64,000 nt of DNA, taken from the NCBI GenBank assembly GCA_009392005.1, contig VFHL01000001.1, forward strand, positions 23,966 through 87,965, written 5' to 3'. Shown here piece after piece: positions 38,373 to 47,876 of the stretch. Every line of letters begins with the position of its first letter. Position 1 is the stretch's first letter. This DNA is from SAR202 cluster bacterium. GTDB lineage: Bacteria; Chloroflexota; Dehalococcoidia; UBA6926; VFHL01. The notes beneath the pieces are model-generated. The model was not told where the DNA came from and made no database searches. It was given only the letters and a program-made list of their open reading frames with translations. A program made the position numbers and the translations under genes.

Positions 38373-39605
38373 TTAAGGTTTTTTTGTGGTTAAGTTTTTG
38401 TACAAATCGATTGTTTGATTTGATACCGCTGTGTACGACATGCTATCAGCTAAATCGCGAGCTTTTGAGGCCATTGATTCTCGCAATTCTAAGCTTGTTG
38501 CGAGTCTGCTGAGAGAATCGGCAAGCCCATCAATGTCAAATGGATCCTTCAGTATTGCTATATCTTCGTTACTCCCAACGACGTCTGAGTTTGGCTCGAT
38601 ATTTGATGCGACAATAGGCAGTCCAAATGCGAGAGCTTCCATCATAACCGTGGGTTGAATTTCAGAGGTTGTCGGGAAGAGGAAAATGCTTGCTGAATGA
38701 TATTGGTTATACAGCTCTTCTTTTGAAACCTCACCCATGATTTCGACTTTATTTTCCAGCCCATTTTCTATGATGCATTCTTGAATTTCATCGTAATAAT
38801 CTCTGTGGTCGATTGGTCCTACTAATTTCAGACTAAGCTCAGGATGATCAGCTGTAATTCTTGCAAATGCTTTTACTGAGGTGAGTTGGTTTTTTCTTCT
38901 GATAATTCCCCCTGTAGACACGATTGGTATCGATTTTTCCATGCGTGATTTCGGATGGTCTTGCATAAATGCCTGTATGTCGTTGATTGCTGTCCCCACA
39001 TGAATCACGGTGATGTTTTTTGGATCGATCGTATATTCACCTGAAAGCCATTTTTTGAACCCATTGGTAAGTGTCACGACGTGATCAATCCGCTTAAAAG
39101 CGATGCGTTCAGGCCACAAAGCAACTTTTCGTAACCACTTTGGTAGAGTTGTCGGAATCTGCGGGGTGTATAAGACCTTTGCAGGGTTTCCTGCCATTTT
39201 ATTAACGATTGTTGCGACAATAGCAATTTCGCCTTGGTGGGTGTGGATGATGTCTATATCGCGCTCCGAGAGGAGCTTCTTCAATTGGATACCACCCAAT
39301 ATCGCGAACAACCAGGTTTGGAAAACATCGAATGGATAAAGAAGAAATTTTGAGAATCGCCGTAAGAACGGGAACCCTTTTCTGTAGGGATAGGGTAATA
39401 GTGGGCGTCGGAACGTGTGATATTGCACGTTGGCAGCTTGCCGTTTTCTCGTGATATCTTCACTGGCATGGATGTCGATTACGTGTGCATCATGTCCCAA
39501 CAAACTGAAGTGCCGCGTAAGTTGGTAGATGTATTCTTCTCGGCCTGCGGGGACGTCACCAGGTGGAACCGGAATAATACCGAGACCTAGATGTACAATG
39601 TTCAT
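38373..39605 (-). CDS. GT4 family glycosyltransferase, copy 1
   Basis: This GT-B enzyme of 410 residues begins MNIVHLGLGIIPVPPGDVPA. The donor-binding domain has VSTGGIIRRKNQ and the PTTSEIQPTVMMEALAFGLPIVAS signature with the E-x7-E motif of GT4. It probably transfers a hexose from a nucleotide sugar on the cytoplasmic face. It resembles the next gene along its whole length (same N-terminus, same ETSEIQP/PTTAEMDP block), so the pair arose by duplication. Confidence 0.85.
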   Translation of the reverse strand: MNIVHLGLGIIPVPPGDVPAGREEYIYQLTRHFSLLGHDAHVIDIHASEDITRKRQAANVQYHTFRRPLLPYPYRKGFPFLRRFSKFLLYPFDVFQTWLFAILGGIQLKKLLSERDIDIIHTHQGEIAIVATIVNKMAGNPAKVLYTPQIPTTLPKWLRKVALWPERIAFKRIDHVVTLTNGFKKWLSGEYTIDPKNITVIHVGTAINDIQAFMQDHPKSRMEKSIPIVSTGGIIRRKNQLTSVKAFARITADHPELSLKLVGPIDHRDYYDEIQECIIENGLENKVEIMGEVSKEELYNQYHSASIFLFPTTSEIQPTVMMEALAFGLPIVASNIEPNSDVVGSNEDIAILKDPFDIDGLADSLSRLATSLELRESMASKARDLADSMSYTAVSNQTIDLYKNLTTKKP

Positions 39606-39639
39606 TTTTTATCGCCTACTCATCTGGTATAGTGCGAAC

Positions 39640-40851
39640 TTATTTCATGAGTTCGTTATATAACTGTTGTGTTCGCCCTGCTATATTTCCATAAGACATT
39701 TCTTGGATCAAGCGTGTCGACCTTTGCCCTAATTCCGTTCTCAAATTAGGATCATTCAAGATTCGGTTCAAGGCCTTGCTCATCCCGCTTACATCGTTGG
39801 ATTCGAAAAGCGTTTCATTAATCTGATCAGGTCCTAAAACATCTACAATTGGTTGGATACGTGATGCGACAACGGGAAGCCCAAATCCCATTGCCTCCTT
39901 CAAAGCGATTGGATCCATTTCTGCAGTTGTTGGAAACAAGAAAACGCTCTCAGGAATGCTGAGTAATTTATACAATTCATTTGGTGGCATTTCACCTTTG
40001 AATTCAATTTGATTGTTCATTTGATAGTTTTGGACGAGTGCTTGTAAAGAGCGGTAATATTCTTGCTCTGCAATGCGTCCTGCAAGAACCAGTCTACAGT
40101 CCGGGTTATCTTTTGAGATATTGGCAAACACCTCAATCGCGGTTTTTTGGTTTTTCCTTTTTGCGATTACTCCGACACATATGATGAGACTAGCGGTTGG
40201 TTGGATATCGGGAGATCTCGCGAGAAAACTTTTGATTTCCGTAAGATCAATTGCATTAGGGATACCTGTATAGGTTGTTGGGTCACGCCCAAACTGTTCA
40301 TGTACCCAGGTGCCAATGGAGGGATTCAACACGATAATGTGATCAATCCATTTTAACGTTGGTGGTTCAGCAAAATAAACAATGCGATTAAACAATGAAA
40401 AGCGGCCCATTCCATAAGCACTGTGTAAGGTATACACGGTTTTCACATTTTTCCGAGAAATCTTTTTCACCAAAATTGACATTAGAGCTGTAATCGCATT
40501 GTGACTATGAATGATGACAGCATCATTTTTTCTAATCAGTTGGATCAAAGGAAATATTGCTAGCGCAGCAAAGCTCAATAATTGGATCAGTATGATGGAG
40601 AAATACAATGCTCGTTGAAATGGTCCTTGATATGTATGAGGTAAAGGGATGTGGGGAACCGTATGGTACTGTGCTCCCGAATCGCGCCGCATTGTATCTT
40701 GTTGGGAGCCACCCTTGATGTCGATTACGTGTACGTCAGTGTTTTCTACGCTGAGCTCACGGGTCAGGCGGTAAATAATCTGCTCCGTACTGCCAGAGAT
40801 GTCGCCTGGTGGTGTGGGAATAACGCCCACTCCTAAATGTATGATGGCCAT
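39640..40851 (-). CDS. GT4 family glycosyltransferase, copy 2
   Basis: This 403-residue GT-B enzyme begins MAIIHLGVGVIPTPPGDISG, parallel to its neighbour. It has VGVIAKRKNQKTAIEVFANI and PTTAEMDPIALKEAMGFGLPVVAS, with the two glutamates of the GT4 E-x7-E motif. It is the promoter-proximal member of the tandem pair, with 34 bp between the two genes and a strong promoter upstream. Confidence 0.85.
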   Translation of the reverse strand: MAIIHLGVGVIPTPPGDISGSTEQIIYRLTRELSVENTDVHVIDIKGGSQQDTMRRDSGAQYHTVPHIPLPHTYQGPFQRALYFSIILIQLLSFAALAIFPLIQLIRKNDAVIIHSHNAITALMSILVKKISRKNVKTVYTLHSAYGMGRFSLFNRIVYFAEPPTLKWIDHIIVLNPSIGTWVHEQFGRDPTTYTGIPNAIDLTEIKSFLARSPDIQPTASLIICVGVIAKRKNQKTAIEVFANISKDNPDCRLVLAGRIAEQEYYRSLQALVQNYQMNNQIEFKGEMPPNELYKLLSIPESVFLFPTTAEMDPIALKEAMGFGLPVVASRIQPIVDVLGPDQINETLFESNDVSGMSKALNRILNDPNLRTELGQRSTRLIQEMSYGNIAGRTQQLYNELMK

Positions 40852-40969
40852 TAGAAATAACCTGCGCTACTACAGTATTTACTGGTTAAGGGGGTCATCT
40901 AGGAAAAATCTGAGACGGTGCATTGTCAGATATACAAAACATAATTTTGCCTAGTCTCTACTCGCTTCG

Positions 40970-40998
40970 ATAGTAGGTGAGCTATTTAATCGTGTCAA
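40970..40998 (-). promoter_or_regulatory. Promoter of the tandem GT4 genes
   Basis: Minus-strand TTGACA (40993-40998) and TACTAT (40970-40975) are separated by exactly 17 bp. The leader to the GT4 start at 40851 would be about 110 bases. Confidence 0.6.
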
Positions 40999-41035
40999 AT
41001 ACCTGTTTGGAACAAAAATTGATCTGGCCTTTGGA

Positions 41036-41884
41036 CTATTCCTCACGGACCGTGATGATGAGGTTCAGAGAGCGGTAAATTGTACTAACGGGACTTTTAT
41101 ATAGAGCGAAGGATAAATTTTGTTTCGGACCTTCTTTTAGTGGGACTACGGTGATGATACCTTCCCATGTCTCATTGTTTTCGAGGACAATGTTCTCGGG
41201 CAAGTCTGATGCAATTGTGATTGCTCCTAGCCCTTGATTGTCTAATGTGATTTCAATGGAATATTCTGTTATTCGATTCTCGCGGTTGACGATCGTTAGA
41301 GGGTAATCCTGGCCTATTCCCAAAGTAAGCTCAGTAGGATATTCAATCTCCCCGTCGATTTGATGCGAGGCATAGAACTCGGTGAGGGGCGCATTTGCCG
41401 GAGGTGATTGAATTTTTGAAATAAGCGTTGCTATGAATATAGTTGCAGCTATTAAGACCGAAATGGTAAGAATCCATGAGATGATTCCACTAGGTATTAG
41501 TGCTCGCGTGCGAACAGATCCAAAACTTAGCCCTGCTCTATCTTCAGTCCCTATGCGCGTACGCGTAACCAAAGCATATGTTGAAAAAGAGATTGTCCAA
41601 ACGATGAGTGTGGTAGTAAAGGGGATTTGTTTAATGCCAAATGGGGTGAAATTTAGAATCAACCCAAGGATGGCAACCGTTATCAGAGACAACCCGACGC
41701 TGAGGGCGATTCTTTCAATCGTTCCGAAACGATCAACGCGGGGAAATAGCGTGGAAACAAGGGCGTATCCAGGCGAAAAAAGGACAAGTATCACACCAAG
41801 AATCATTCGCATTGGTTCGATTTGAATGAAATAGGTGACCGGTATTAGGAGTAGTGTCAAAAAAATTACGACGAGTAAATCCAT
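41036..41884 (-). CDS. DUF1616 membrane protein
   Basis: The first 90 residues hold three to four membrane helices with MRMILGVILVLFSPGYALVSTLFP, the hallmark of DUF1616, including the ERIALSVGLSL segment. A further helix near residue 140 precedes a beta-rich extracytoplasmic tail (about 170-282). DUF1616 proteins are known mainly from archaea and some bacteria, often beside polysaccharide genes, with unknown function. Length 282. Confidence 0.8.
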   Translation of the reverse strand: MDLLVVIFLTLLLIPVTYFIQIEPMRMILGVILVLFSPGYALVSTLFPRVDRFGTIERIALSVGLSLITVAILGLILNFTPFGIKQIPFTTTLIVWTISFSTYALVTRTRIGTEDRAGLSFGSVRTRALIPSGIISWILTISVLIAATIFIATLISKIQSPPANAPLTEFYASHQIDGEIEYPTELTLGIGQDYPLTIVNRENRITEYSIEITLDNQGLGAITIASDLPENIVLENNETWEGIITVVPLKEGPKQNLSFALYKSPVSTIYRSLNLIITVREE

Positions 41885-42031
41885 CAGTCCGAGTAAAAAC
41901 CTTTCATCTTGAGTGAAGCGAGCGCAAAACTGTTATGGTTTGGGTTGAGTCAGGCTAACTATCCTGTTTCTTCCGTATGGTCGTTGGAACATGTTTAGGG
42001 TCTGCTTCCATGTTGTTCATTAATGATCATA

Positions 42032-43336
42032 CTATCTTGCTGGGCTGTTTGAAGTATTGTTATCGCGGTTGAGTTTTATGATGGTAACGCCGCCAATTAG
42101 GATAGCTACTATTGTGTGGCTCATTAGGATCGCAATTGCGGGTGCCAAGATCTCTAATCGTGGTATCAGAATATAGGTCGTCGCCAATGTGGATATAGCT
42201 ATCAAAGCAATAAACATTATGGGACCTGTCATTGTTTTTCGCACCCGCATGACCCCGATATATAGTTGATTAATGCTAATTGGAATTGCGGCCAAGCAAA
42301 GGATACGCAGGATATTGAAGCCCTGTTCTGAATATCCATCTCCGAATAAAAGTAACAGTTTGTCTCCAAAGAACCAGACAAGTATATTTGCTGCTAGAAC
42401 TGTCAGTGCAATCATTCGAACGCTGCGTTTAACGTGTTGCATTAGGATTGTTTGGTTAAATGCCCCTTCAACAGAAAGCGATTGGCCGATGGCCATTGGT
42501 ATACTCCAAATTCCATCCGCAAGAACGAGAGCGATGAAGAAGTAAGCACTAATTTCTGGGCTTATTTCGCGGACGAGGATTGCGGGCATTAACTGGAGTG
42601 GTAGGTTCCAAAAGCTCATTGCTGCGAAATTCGAGAACGAATATCGGAAAACGTTTATTATTGGCTGGATGTCCAGATTCGGTTTGAGTTTGTAATCTTG
42701 GTTGATTCGCGGCCATATCACTACGATGCTAATAATGATCGTGATCCAAGTCGCCAACATCCAAGAGAAAAGGATGGCGATCAGGCCTAATGCTGTAATG
42801 GAAGCGACGATGAGTCCTATCCGTAATACACCAAGGATTACGCTCTGAGTGAAAACAAATTTGGCGCTGCGAGAACCCGTAAAAACCGCGTTGACTAAGC
42901 CTAAATACCCAACGCTGATAACCAATAACATGTATCCCATCAGGGCTACTGGAGTATTCAAAACTTCTGATAGGCTTGGGACAGTCCATTGGATCGTTAT
43001 GCCAAACAAAAATGTGATGGAGATTGTACATATGCCAGTGATTGCAAAGACCTGTGTGATTAATGGACCTTTATTTGTTGAAGCCTCTGGTAGAAAGCGC
43101 ATTAGGCCGTAATCAAAGCCCAACACTGCAAATTGTGAGATGAGCGTAGCGATAGACAGTAATGCGGTGATCATTCCAACATCGTCGGCTGGGTGCAGGC
43201 GAGCGATCACAATCCAAAAGGCTAATCCGAGCAAGCTCGTCGTACCAAAACTCATTATCAGGAAGAGTGCATTTCCATACAACGGTATTCTTACAACATT
43301 GGCGAGGAAGCGGATGCTTGTCATTGATCGCTTCAT
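42032..43336 (-). CDS. Oligosaccharide flippase, second copy
   Basis: This 434-residue protein has about 12 to 14 hydrophobic segments and a MATE/Wzx-like N-terminus (VIARLHPADDVGMITALLSIATLISQFAVLGFDYGLMRFLP). It would move lipid-linked saccharide outward. The ATG at 43336 behind GAGG is preferred to the TTG at 43351. It is not closely similar by eye to the flippase at 13.6-14.9 kb, so it probably serves a different glycan or step. Confidence 0.85.
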   Translation of the reverse strand: MKRSMTSIRFLANVVRIPLYGNALFLIMSFGTTSLLGLAFWIVIARLHPADDVGMITALLSIATLISQFAVLGFDYGLMRFLPEASTNKGPLITQVFAITGICTISITFLFGITIQWTVPSLSEVLNTPVALMGYMLLVISVGYLGLVNAVFTGSRSAKFVFTQSVILGVLRIGLIVASITALGLIAILFSWMLATWITIIISIVVIWPRINQDYKLKPNLDIQPIINVFRYSFSNFAAMSFWNLPLQLMPAILVREISPEISAYFFIALVLADGIWSIPMAIGQSLSVEGAFNQTILMQHVKRSVRMIALTVLAANILVWFFGDKLLLLFGDGYSEQGFNILRILCLAAIPISINQLYIGVMRVRKTMTGPIMFIALIAISTLATTYILIPRLEILAPAIAILMSHTIVAILIGGVTIIKLNRDNNTSNSPAR

Positions 43337-43467
43337 TATGAGGCCTCGCAAAAATAATTCGACCTAGGTATTTTTGTTGACCCTGAGCGGTTTTCCCGTT
43401 GAAGGTGGTGGATGGAATACAAGCGCTTACTCAATTTGGACACCATGTGTTTTGTTGTTGTGTCTGT

Positions 43468-45252
43468 TCATGCATTGGGACTCAAGAAAATTTCCACGTA
43501 ACCGTTAGAGTAAATCTTGTGAGTATTTTTCAAGCCGTCTGATATGTTCCCCCAGTTTTCTCCCAAATTTGAAAGTGGTTGCTGCTCTTCTCCAGGCATT
43601 CGAGTAAATCGATCGTTTAATACGAAGAGTGATGTTCGAGATCGTGCTGCATGAAAATCAAAAACCAAAGTTTTAACGTGTTCTTCTAGCACTTCCATGC
43701 TTTCCACTTCAAATGGACCAGGGGCATTATGGAGGCGTGCGTTGAATAAGTGCGCAGAATACATACTCGTTGTTTCATGAGTAGAAAACAAATTGATTTC
43801 TTCGGCTCGATGACTGTCACGCAAGAATTTGAGAGGGGGTATTTCATGGGAAGCGATTGCGTCTGAAGCGAAGTTTGTGTGATGAGACAAGAAAGTTGGA
43901 AATGAAAGTGCGATCATTAAACAAATTAGGCCGCCATTTATGAATTTACCCAAACGATATTTTCTTCCCAAAGATGCAAATGTGGACACCAATAGAGGGA
44001 TTGTGAAGAGGGGTGCCAATTGAGTGACGCGAAACCATTGTGTCCTATCATTTTCTGTCCCGCTTTGTGTAACCATTGCTATAAATCCGAAAATGGCAAC
44101 TCCGATGAGTCCACCAACGAGCACCGTTTTTTCGGGGCCAAGTTTTCGAATTCGTATAAGGTTCCATATCCCGATAACGCCACCTAATCCATAGACGAAT
44201 CCTAACCAAAAAAACCTTGAGATTCTTGACCATATAGGAGCCGATCCTCCCAGATAACTTTGACCAGGATCTAAGAAGCCGGAAATGATCCAACCTGGAT
44301 TCAATAATTGATTCACAAGATCAAGGATCATTCCTGGATACGATGTGAACATGAGGCTCGCCCAGTATTGATGCCAAAGGCCAAAAGTTAATATAGCAAA
44401 TGCCACGAATATGAATGGTATCACTTGTTTGCCGGACACCTTTTGCAAGATATAAGTAGCGCTGAGTACGCAAATGAAAAAGGCAGGCGTTGGCAAATAG
44501 CTCATAACAAAACCGATCAGTACGAATAAGAATGTTGTGAGTGTTGGACGTAGTGCCCCCAATCGTAACTGGGGGGTATTAATCGATAGTATGAGCAACA
44601 TGACCAAGAAAACAAAAGCAATATTCACAGGAGCAAACACCTGTTTTGACGCGAGGGTTGTTCCTATGATCGTTCCAAGTGTTGCCAGAGTTGCGAGGCG
44701 CGCGTTTCCTAATTGCTTCTGAAAGAAAATATGGAGCCATATGGCGAGTAAAGCCATTGTGGTGAGAAGAAGTATGTTTCTTGCTTGCGTTAGCTCCACA
44801 CCAGCGATTTGGGCGAGCGCGGTATTGATCAGGTGGAATGGTGGGAACATATGGTATCCGAGGTTTGCATTGTCGCGTACTAATTCTCCTGTTTCCAGCA
44901 CGTATTGGATATGCCCAAATTGCATGTAGTTATCGACGTGCTCCCCATAGGGAGTGATGATGATCCAGAATCCGAAGAAGACAACCGAAGTGGCAAGGGC
45001 GATCATTACATGTTCCCAAACTTTGTTTTCACTGGTGGTGAAAACAAGAATGGTAAGTGCTGTGACCAAGACGTAGAAAACTGCGATTACTGATGATATA
45101 GATTTGCTAAAGGCGAATAATGATTGTATTGAGGCTGCTCTGACATCCTCTTGGATTGGAAATAAAAAAAGTGTACTCATCAAAGCGAGCACGATAACCC
45201 ACAAAATCGGATTTATGTTTTTGCCTGTTATGAGCGAGGTTCGTCTGATCAT
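43468..45252 (-). CDS. Polytopic membrane protein, possible GT-C glycosyltransferase
   Basis: The 594-residue protein has about 13 hydrophobic segments and a soluble C-terminus from about residue 450. A loop after the third to fourth helix reads YGEHVDNYMQFGHIQYVLET, with acidic residues placed as in GT-C catalytic loops. I do not recognise a named family. Neighbouring flippase and glycosyltransferases suggest glycan assembly on the outer face of the membrane. Confidence 0.55.
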   Translation of the reverse strand: MIRRTSLITGKNINPILWVIVLALMSTLFLFPIQEDVRAASIQSLFAFSKSISSVIAVFYVLVTALTILVFTTSENKVWEHVMIALATSVVFFGFWIIITPYGEHVDNYMQFGHIQYVLETGELVRDNANLGYHMFPPFHLINTALAQIAGVELTQARNILLLTTMALLAIWLHIFFQKQLGNARLATLATLGTIIGTTLASKQVFAPVNIAFVFLVMLLILSINTPQLRLGALRPTLTTFLFVLIGFVMSYLPTPAFFICVLSATYILQKVSGKQVIPFIFVAFAILTFGLWHQYWASLMFTSYPGMILDLVNQLLNPGWIISGFLDPGQSYLGGSAPIWSRISRFFWLGFVYGLGGVIGIWNLIRIRKLGPEKTVLVGGLIGVAIFGFIAMVTQSGTENDRTQWFRVTQLAPLFTIPLLVSTFASLGRKYRLGKFINGGLICLMIALSFPTFLSHHTNFASDAIASHEIPPLKFLRDSHRAEEINLFSTHETTSMYSAHLFNARLHNAPGPFEVESMEVLEEHVKTLVFDFHAARSRTSLFVLNDRFTRMPGEEQQPLSNLGENWGNISDGLKNTHKIYSNGYVEIFLSPNA

Positions 45253-45384
45253 ATATTTATCACAATATTCCTAAATCAATATTAAATTACAGTCTATGAT
45301 TCTCGTTGATAAGTGGCAAATTGAATTGTGATCTAAAGTGACCACAATGATTTTTTGAGGGATGCAAGATGTATTTGATTCACC

Positions 45385-45390
45385 TACAAT
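45385..45390 (+). promoter_or_regulatory. -10 box directly before the GmhB-like gene
   Basis: TACAAT ends 6 bases before the ATG at 45397, where transcription would start at or next to the start codon. No Shine-Dalgarno is present. No good -35 lies at 16-18 bp, so the call rests on the -10 and the lack of a ribosome site. Confidence 0.35.
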
Positions 45391-45396
45391 TCCGTT

Positions 45397-45984
45397 ATGA
45401 ATAGAGCTGTGTTTTTGGATAGAGATGGCGTGATAAATCGATTAGTGCATCGCTCGCAAGATACAGGGGATGAATGGGATTCACCGTACCTGCTTTCTGA
45501 AATTGAGATTATTGAAGGTGTAGGTGAGGCGATTCAAAAGATCAATGGCTTGGGATTTCTTGCAATCATTGTGTCAAATCAGCCCGGGGTTGCGAAGGGT
45601 AAGTGCGATTTAGATTTTCTAGATAAAGCGACTGATTTCATACGATCTAAATTGTTACAACAGAATGCTTTTATCGATGACGTCTATTATTGCTTACATC
45701 ATCCGGATGCAGTAAACGAAGCATATCGGATCATTTGCGAATGCCGCAAGCCAAAACCTGGTCTTCTTTTCCAAGCGGCTCAGGATCATGAGATTGATTT
45801 ATCAAGGTCTTATATGATCGGGGACCGTATCACTGATATCTTTGCGGCTGAAGCAGCGGGGTGTGAGGCAATTCTTGTTGACGGTGTAGATACGGGAAGC
45901 TATGATAAATCTCGGTCTGATCGCATACGGTTTGAAGATGATTTGTTGTCTGCAGTCTTACACATTTTAGTACGGGAGACCTAG
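45397..45984 (+). CDS. HAD-IIIA phosphatase, GmhB-like
   Basis: Heptose bisphosphate phosphatases of this family remove the C7 phosphate of D-glycero-manno-heptose 1,7-bisphosphate. The HAD nucleophile motif FLDRDGVIN is at 6-14. The zinc site appears as CLHH with CECRKPKPG downstream, and MIGDRITDIFAAEAAG supplies the acidic motif. Length 195 is typical of GmhB. A histidinol-phosphatase-like role is possible, but heptose kinase and nucleotidyltransferase genes at the right end of the window favour heptose. The transaldolase gene follows 22 bp later. Confidence 0.8.
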   Translation: MNRAVFLDRDGVINRLVHRSQDTGDEWDSPYLLSEIEIIEGVGEAIQKINGLGFLAIIVSNQPGVAKGKCDLDFLDKATDFIRSKLLQQNAFIDDVYYCLHHPDAVNEAYRIICECRKPKPGLLFQAAQDHEIDLSRSYMIGDRITDIFAAEAAGCEAILVDGVDTGSYDKSRSDRIRFEDDLLSAVLHILVRET

Positions 45985-46006
45985 GCATAGTGAAAGAGGA
46001 ATAGAA

Positions 46007-46705
46007 ATGGAAATCTTCTTAGATACAGCCAAAGTTGAGCAAATAAAGCAATGGTTGGGCTATGGCGTACTAGATGGTGTCACGACGAATCCGAGCATTT
46101 TATTTAAGGATGGTGGGTACGATATTCAGGAACGAACTCGTGAGATTGCCGAACTGATTTATCCTCGTCCGCTCAGTGTTGAAGTTAGCACCAACGAGCC
46201 GAAAGAAATGCTTGAACAAGGGAGAGCCTTTGCTAAGTGGGGCGATAATATTGTGGTGAAGATTCCAGTGATAAATGAAGATGGAGTCCCTTGCCTTGAT
46301 GTCGTCAATACTTTAACGAATGAAAATATCAAAGTGAACATGACCGCGGTTATGTCGTTGGGACAGTTTATATTGGGTGCGAAAGCGGGAGCAACCTACG
46401 GTAGCATTTTCGCAGGTCGTGTCGCTGACGAAGGAAATGATTCGTCTGAACTTATTGAGCGATCCGCGCGGTGGCTAAAAACTTGGGGATATGAAACTAA
46501 GATTATTGTTGGCAGTATCCGGACAACCAAGAATATACAAGATGCAGCTGTAGCCGGCGCGCACGTATTAACTATCCCACCTGATCTCTTGGGTAAATGG
46601 GTTGATCATCAATATTCCCGTTCAACGGTAAAGCAGTTCAATATTGATGCTAAGAAGGCGTTTGAGCAGCTGCGAGAGAGTCAAGGTGTCACTGCGTCCC
46701 CGTGA
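46007..46705 (+). CDS. Transaldolase, small (TalC/fructose-6-phosphate aldolase-like) type
   Basis: It is a class I aldolase barrel of 232 residues, beginning MEIFLDTAKVEQI, with GVTTNPSI near residue 25 and the Schiff-base lysine K85 in VVKIPV. AGRVADEG and ASIRTT-like GSIRTTKNI are also typical. Members transfer a dihydroxyacetone unit (transaldolase) or cleave fructose 6-phosphate. Next to the GmhB-like gene, it could supply sedoheptulose 7-phosphate, the entry point to heptose synthesis; this link is inference. Confidence 0.85.
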   Translation: MEIFLDTAKVEQIKQWLGYGVLDGVTTNPSILFKDGGYDIQERTREIAELIYPRPLSVEVSTNEPKEMLEQGRAFAKWGDNIVVKIPVINEDGVPCLDVVNTLTNENIKVNMTAVMSLGQFILGAKAGATYGSIFAGRVADEGNDSSELIERSARWLKTWGYETKIIVGSIRTTKNIQDAAVAGAHVLTIPPDLLGKWVDHQYSRSTVKQFNIDAKKAFEQLRESQGVTASP

Positions 46706-46733
46706 TGAGGTGTAGGTCAGATAGTCTATCTTT

Positions 46734-46751
46734 AACGCAACGATTTGCGTT
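46734..46751 (+). terminator. Hairpin after the transaldolase gene
   Basis: AACGCAA, the loop CGAT and TTGCGTT form a perfect 7-bp stem, with a further outer CTTT/AAAG pairing. No T-run follows directly. It lies between the transaldolase stop and the next promoter. Confidence 0.35.
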
Positions 46752-46788
46752 GGCTAAAGGTTATACGGACATTTTAAAAGAGGATTTT

Positions 46789-46817
46789 TTGACATAGTTG
46801 GTTTTCAGGAAATTAAT
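46789..46817 (+). promoter_or_regulatory. Promoter of the epimerase-aminotransferase operon
   Basis: TTGACA (46789-46794) and ATTAAT (46812-46817) are separated by 17 bp. The start at 46866 is about 48 bp downstream. Confidence 0.5.
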
Positions 46818-46865
46818 ATTTGATTTATAAAAATTGTAGGAATCAATCATAAAATAGGTGAAAAA

Positions 46866-47876
46866 GTGGCTTTAATACATCAGTTAGAAGAAAAGCGGGT
46901 CTTAGTAGCAGGTGGCGCTGGTTTTGTCGGCAGCCAACTTGTGCGTGAACTGTTAGCGATCAATGCTGAAGTTTTGGTTTACGACAGTTTTCTGCATGGT
47001 ACACGTGAGAACTTGATGGATATCCGAAAAGATATCCAGTTGGTTGTTGGGGACCTTCTTGACGAATGGAAGCTTTCACGGACATTTGCTGATTTTCGTC
47101 CCGAGTATGTTTTTGATTTTGTTGGAGATACCTATGTTCCAACTGCTTATGATGTCCCCAAAAGGTTTTTCCGTATTAATGTTGAAGGTACGATCAATAT
47201 TTTGATGGCGTCTAAGATGCATGATGTTGAACGGGTGATCTATATCTCTTCAACGGAAGTCTATGGAGAAGCACAATCCATTCCGATGAAGGAAGACCAC
47301 ATATTGGATCCATTGAATACATATGCGGTTAGTAAGCTTGCGGCTGATCGCGTGTGTTTCACATTTCAAAAAGAACACGATATTCCTGTCATTATTGCAA
47401 GAATCTACAATTGTTATGGTCCAAGAGAATCAGAGCCATATGTGATTCCAGAGATTATTACTCAATTAGATAAAAGCGATGTGGTTAATCTTGGAAATAT
47501 TGAGGCAAGGCGTGATTTCACGTATGTTGCCGATACAGCGCGTGGATTGATTAATGTTCTCTGCTCAGATATTCCTGATGGTGAAGCGGTCAATGTTGGG
47601 TCGGGTAAGTCGTACAGCATTAAAGAGCTTGTATCTATCATTGCCGAACTAATGGGAAAAAATGATTATGAAATCAAAATTGATCCAAAGCGTTTACGAC
47701 GTCTGGATATTGAAGTGTTCCAAAGTGATAGCTCAAAACTACATGCTGCGACAGGTTGGCAACCAACGATAGACATACATCAAGGAATGCAACAGACGAT
47801 TGATTGGTTTAATGCTCATGGTCGGCGATGGAGTTGGGAAGATTGGGTAGATGGAACGGTCTTATACGATGCCTAA
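46866..47876 (+). CDS. NAD-dependent sugar epimerase/dehydratase
   Basis: This extended SDR protein of 336 residues has the NAD loop AGGAGFVGSQL (about 16-26), the catalytic ISSTEVYG and YAVSK (Tyr and Lys), and NCYGPRESEPYVIPEI in the sugar-binding half. It acts on a nucleotide-activated sugar, perhaps as a 4,6-dehydratase or 4-epimerase; the exact reaction cannot be read. The GTG start is preceded by AGGTGA. It opens an operon with a methyltransferase, an aminotransferase and a TylF-like gene. Confidence 0.85.
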   Translation: MALIHQLEEKRVLVAGGAGFVGSQLVRELLAINAEVLVYDSFLHGTRENLMDIRKDIQLVVGDLLDEWKLSRTFADFRPEYVFDFVGDTYVPTAYDVPKRFFRINVEGTINILMASKMHDVERVIYISSTEVYGEAQSIPMKEDHILDPLNTYAVSKLAADRVCFTFQKEHDIPVIIARIYNCYGPRESEPYVIPEIITQLDKSDVVNLGNIEARRDFTYVADTARGLINVLCSDIPDGEAVNVGSGKSYSIKELVSIIAELMGKNDYEIKIDPKRLRRLDIEVFQSDSSKLHAATGWQPTIDIHQGMQQTIDWFNAHGRRWSWEDWVDGTVLYDA

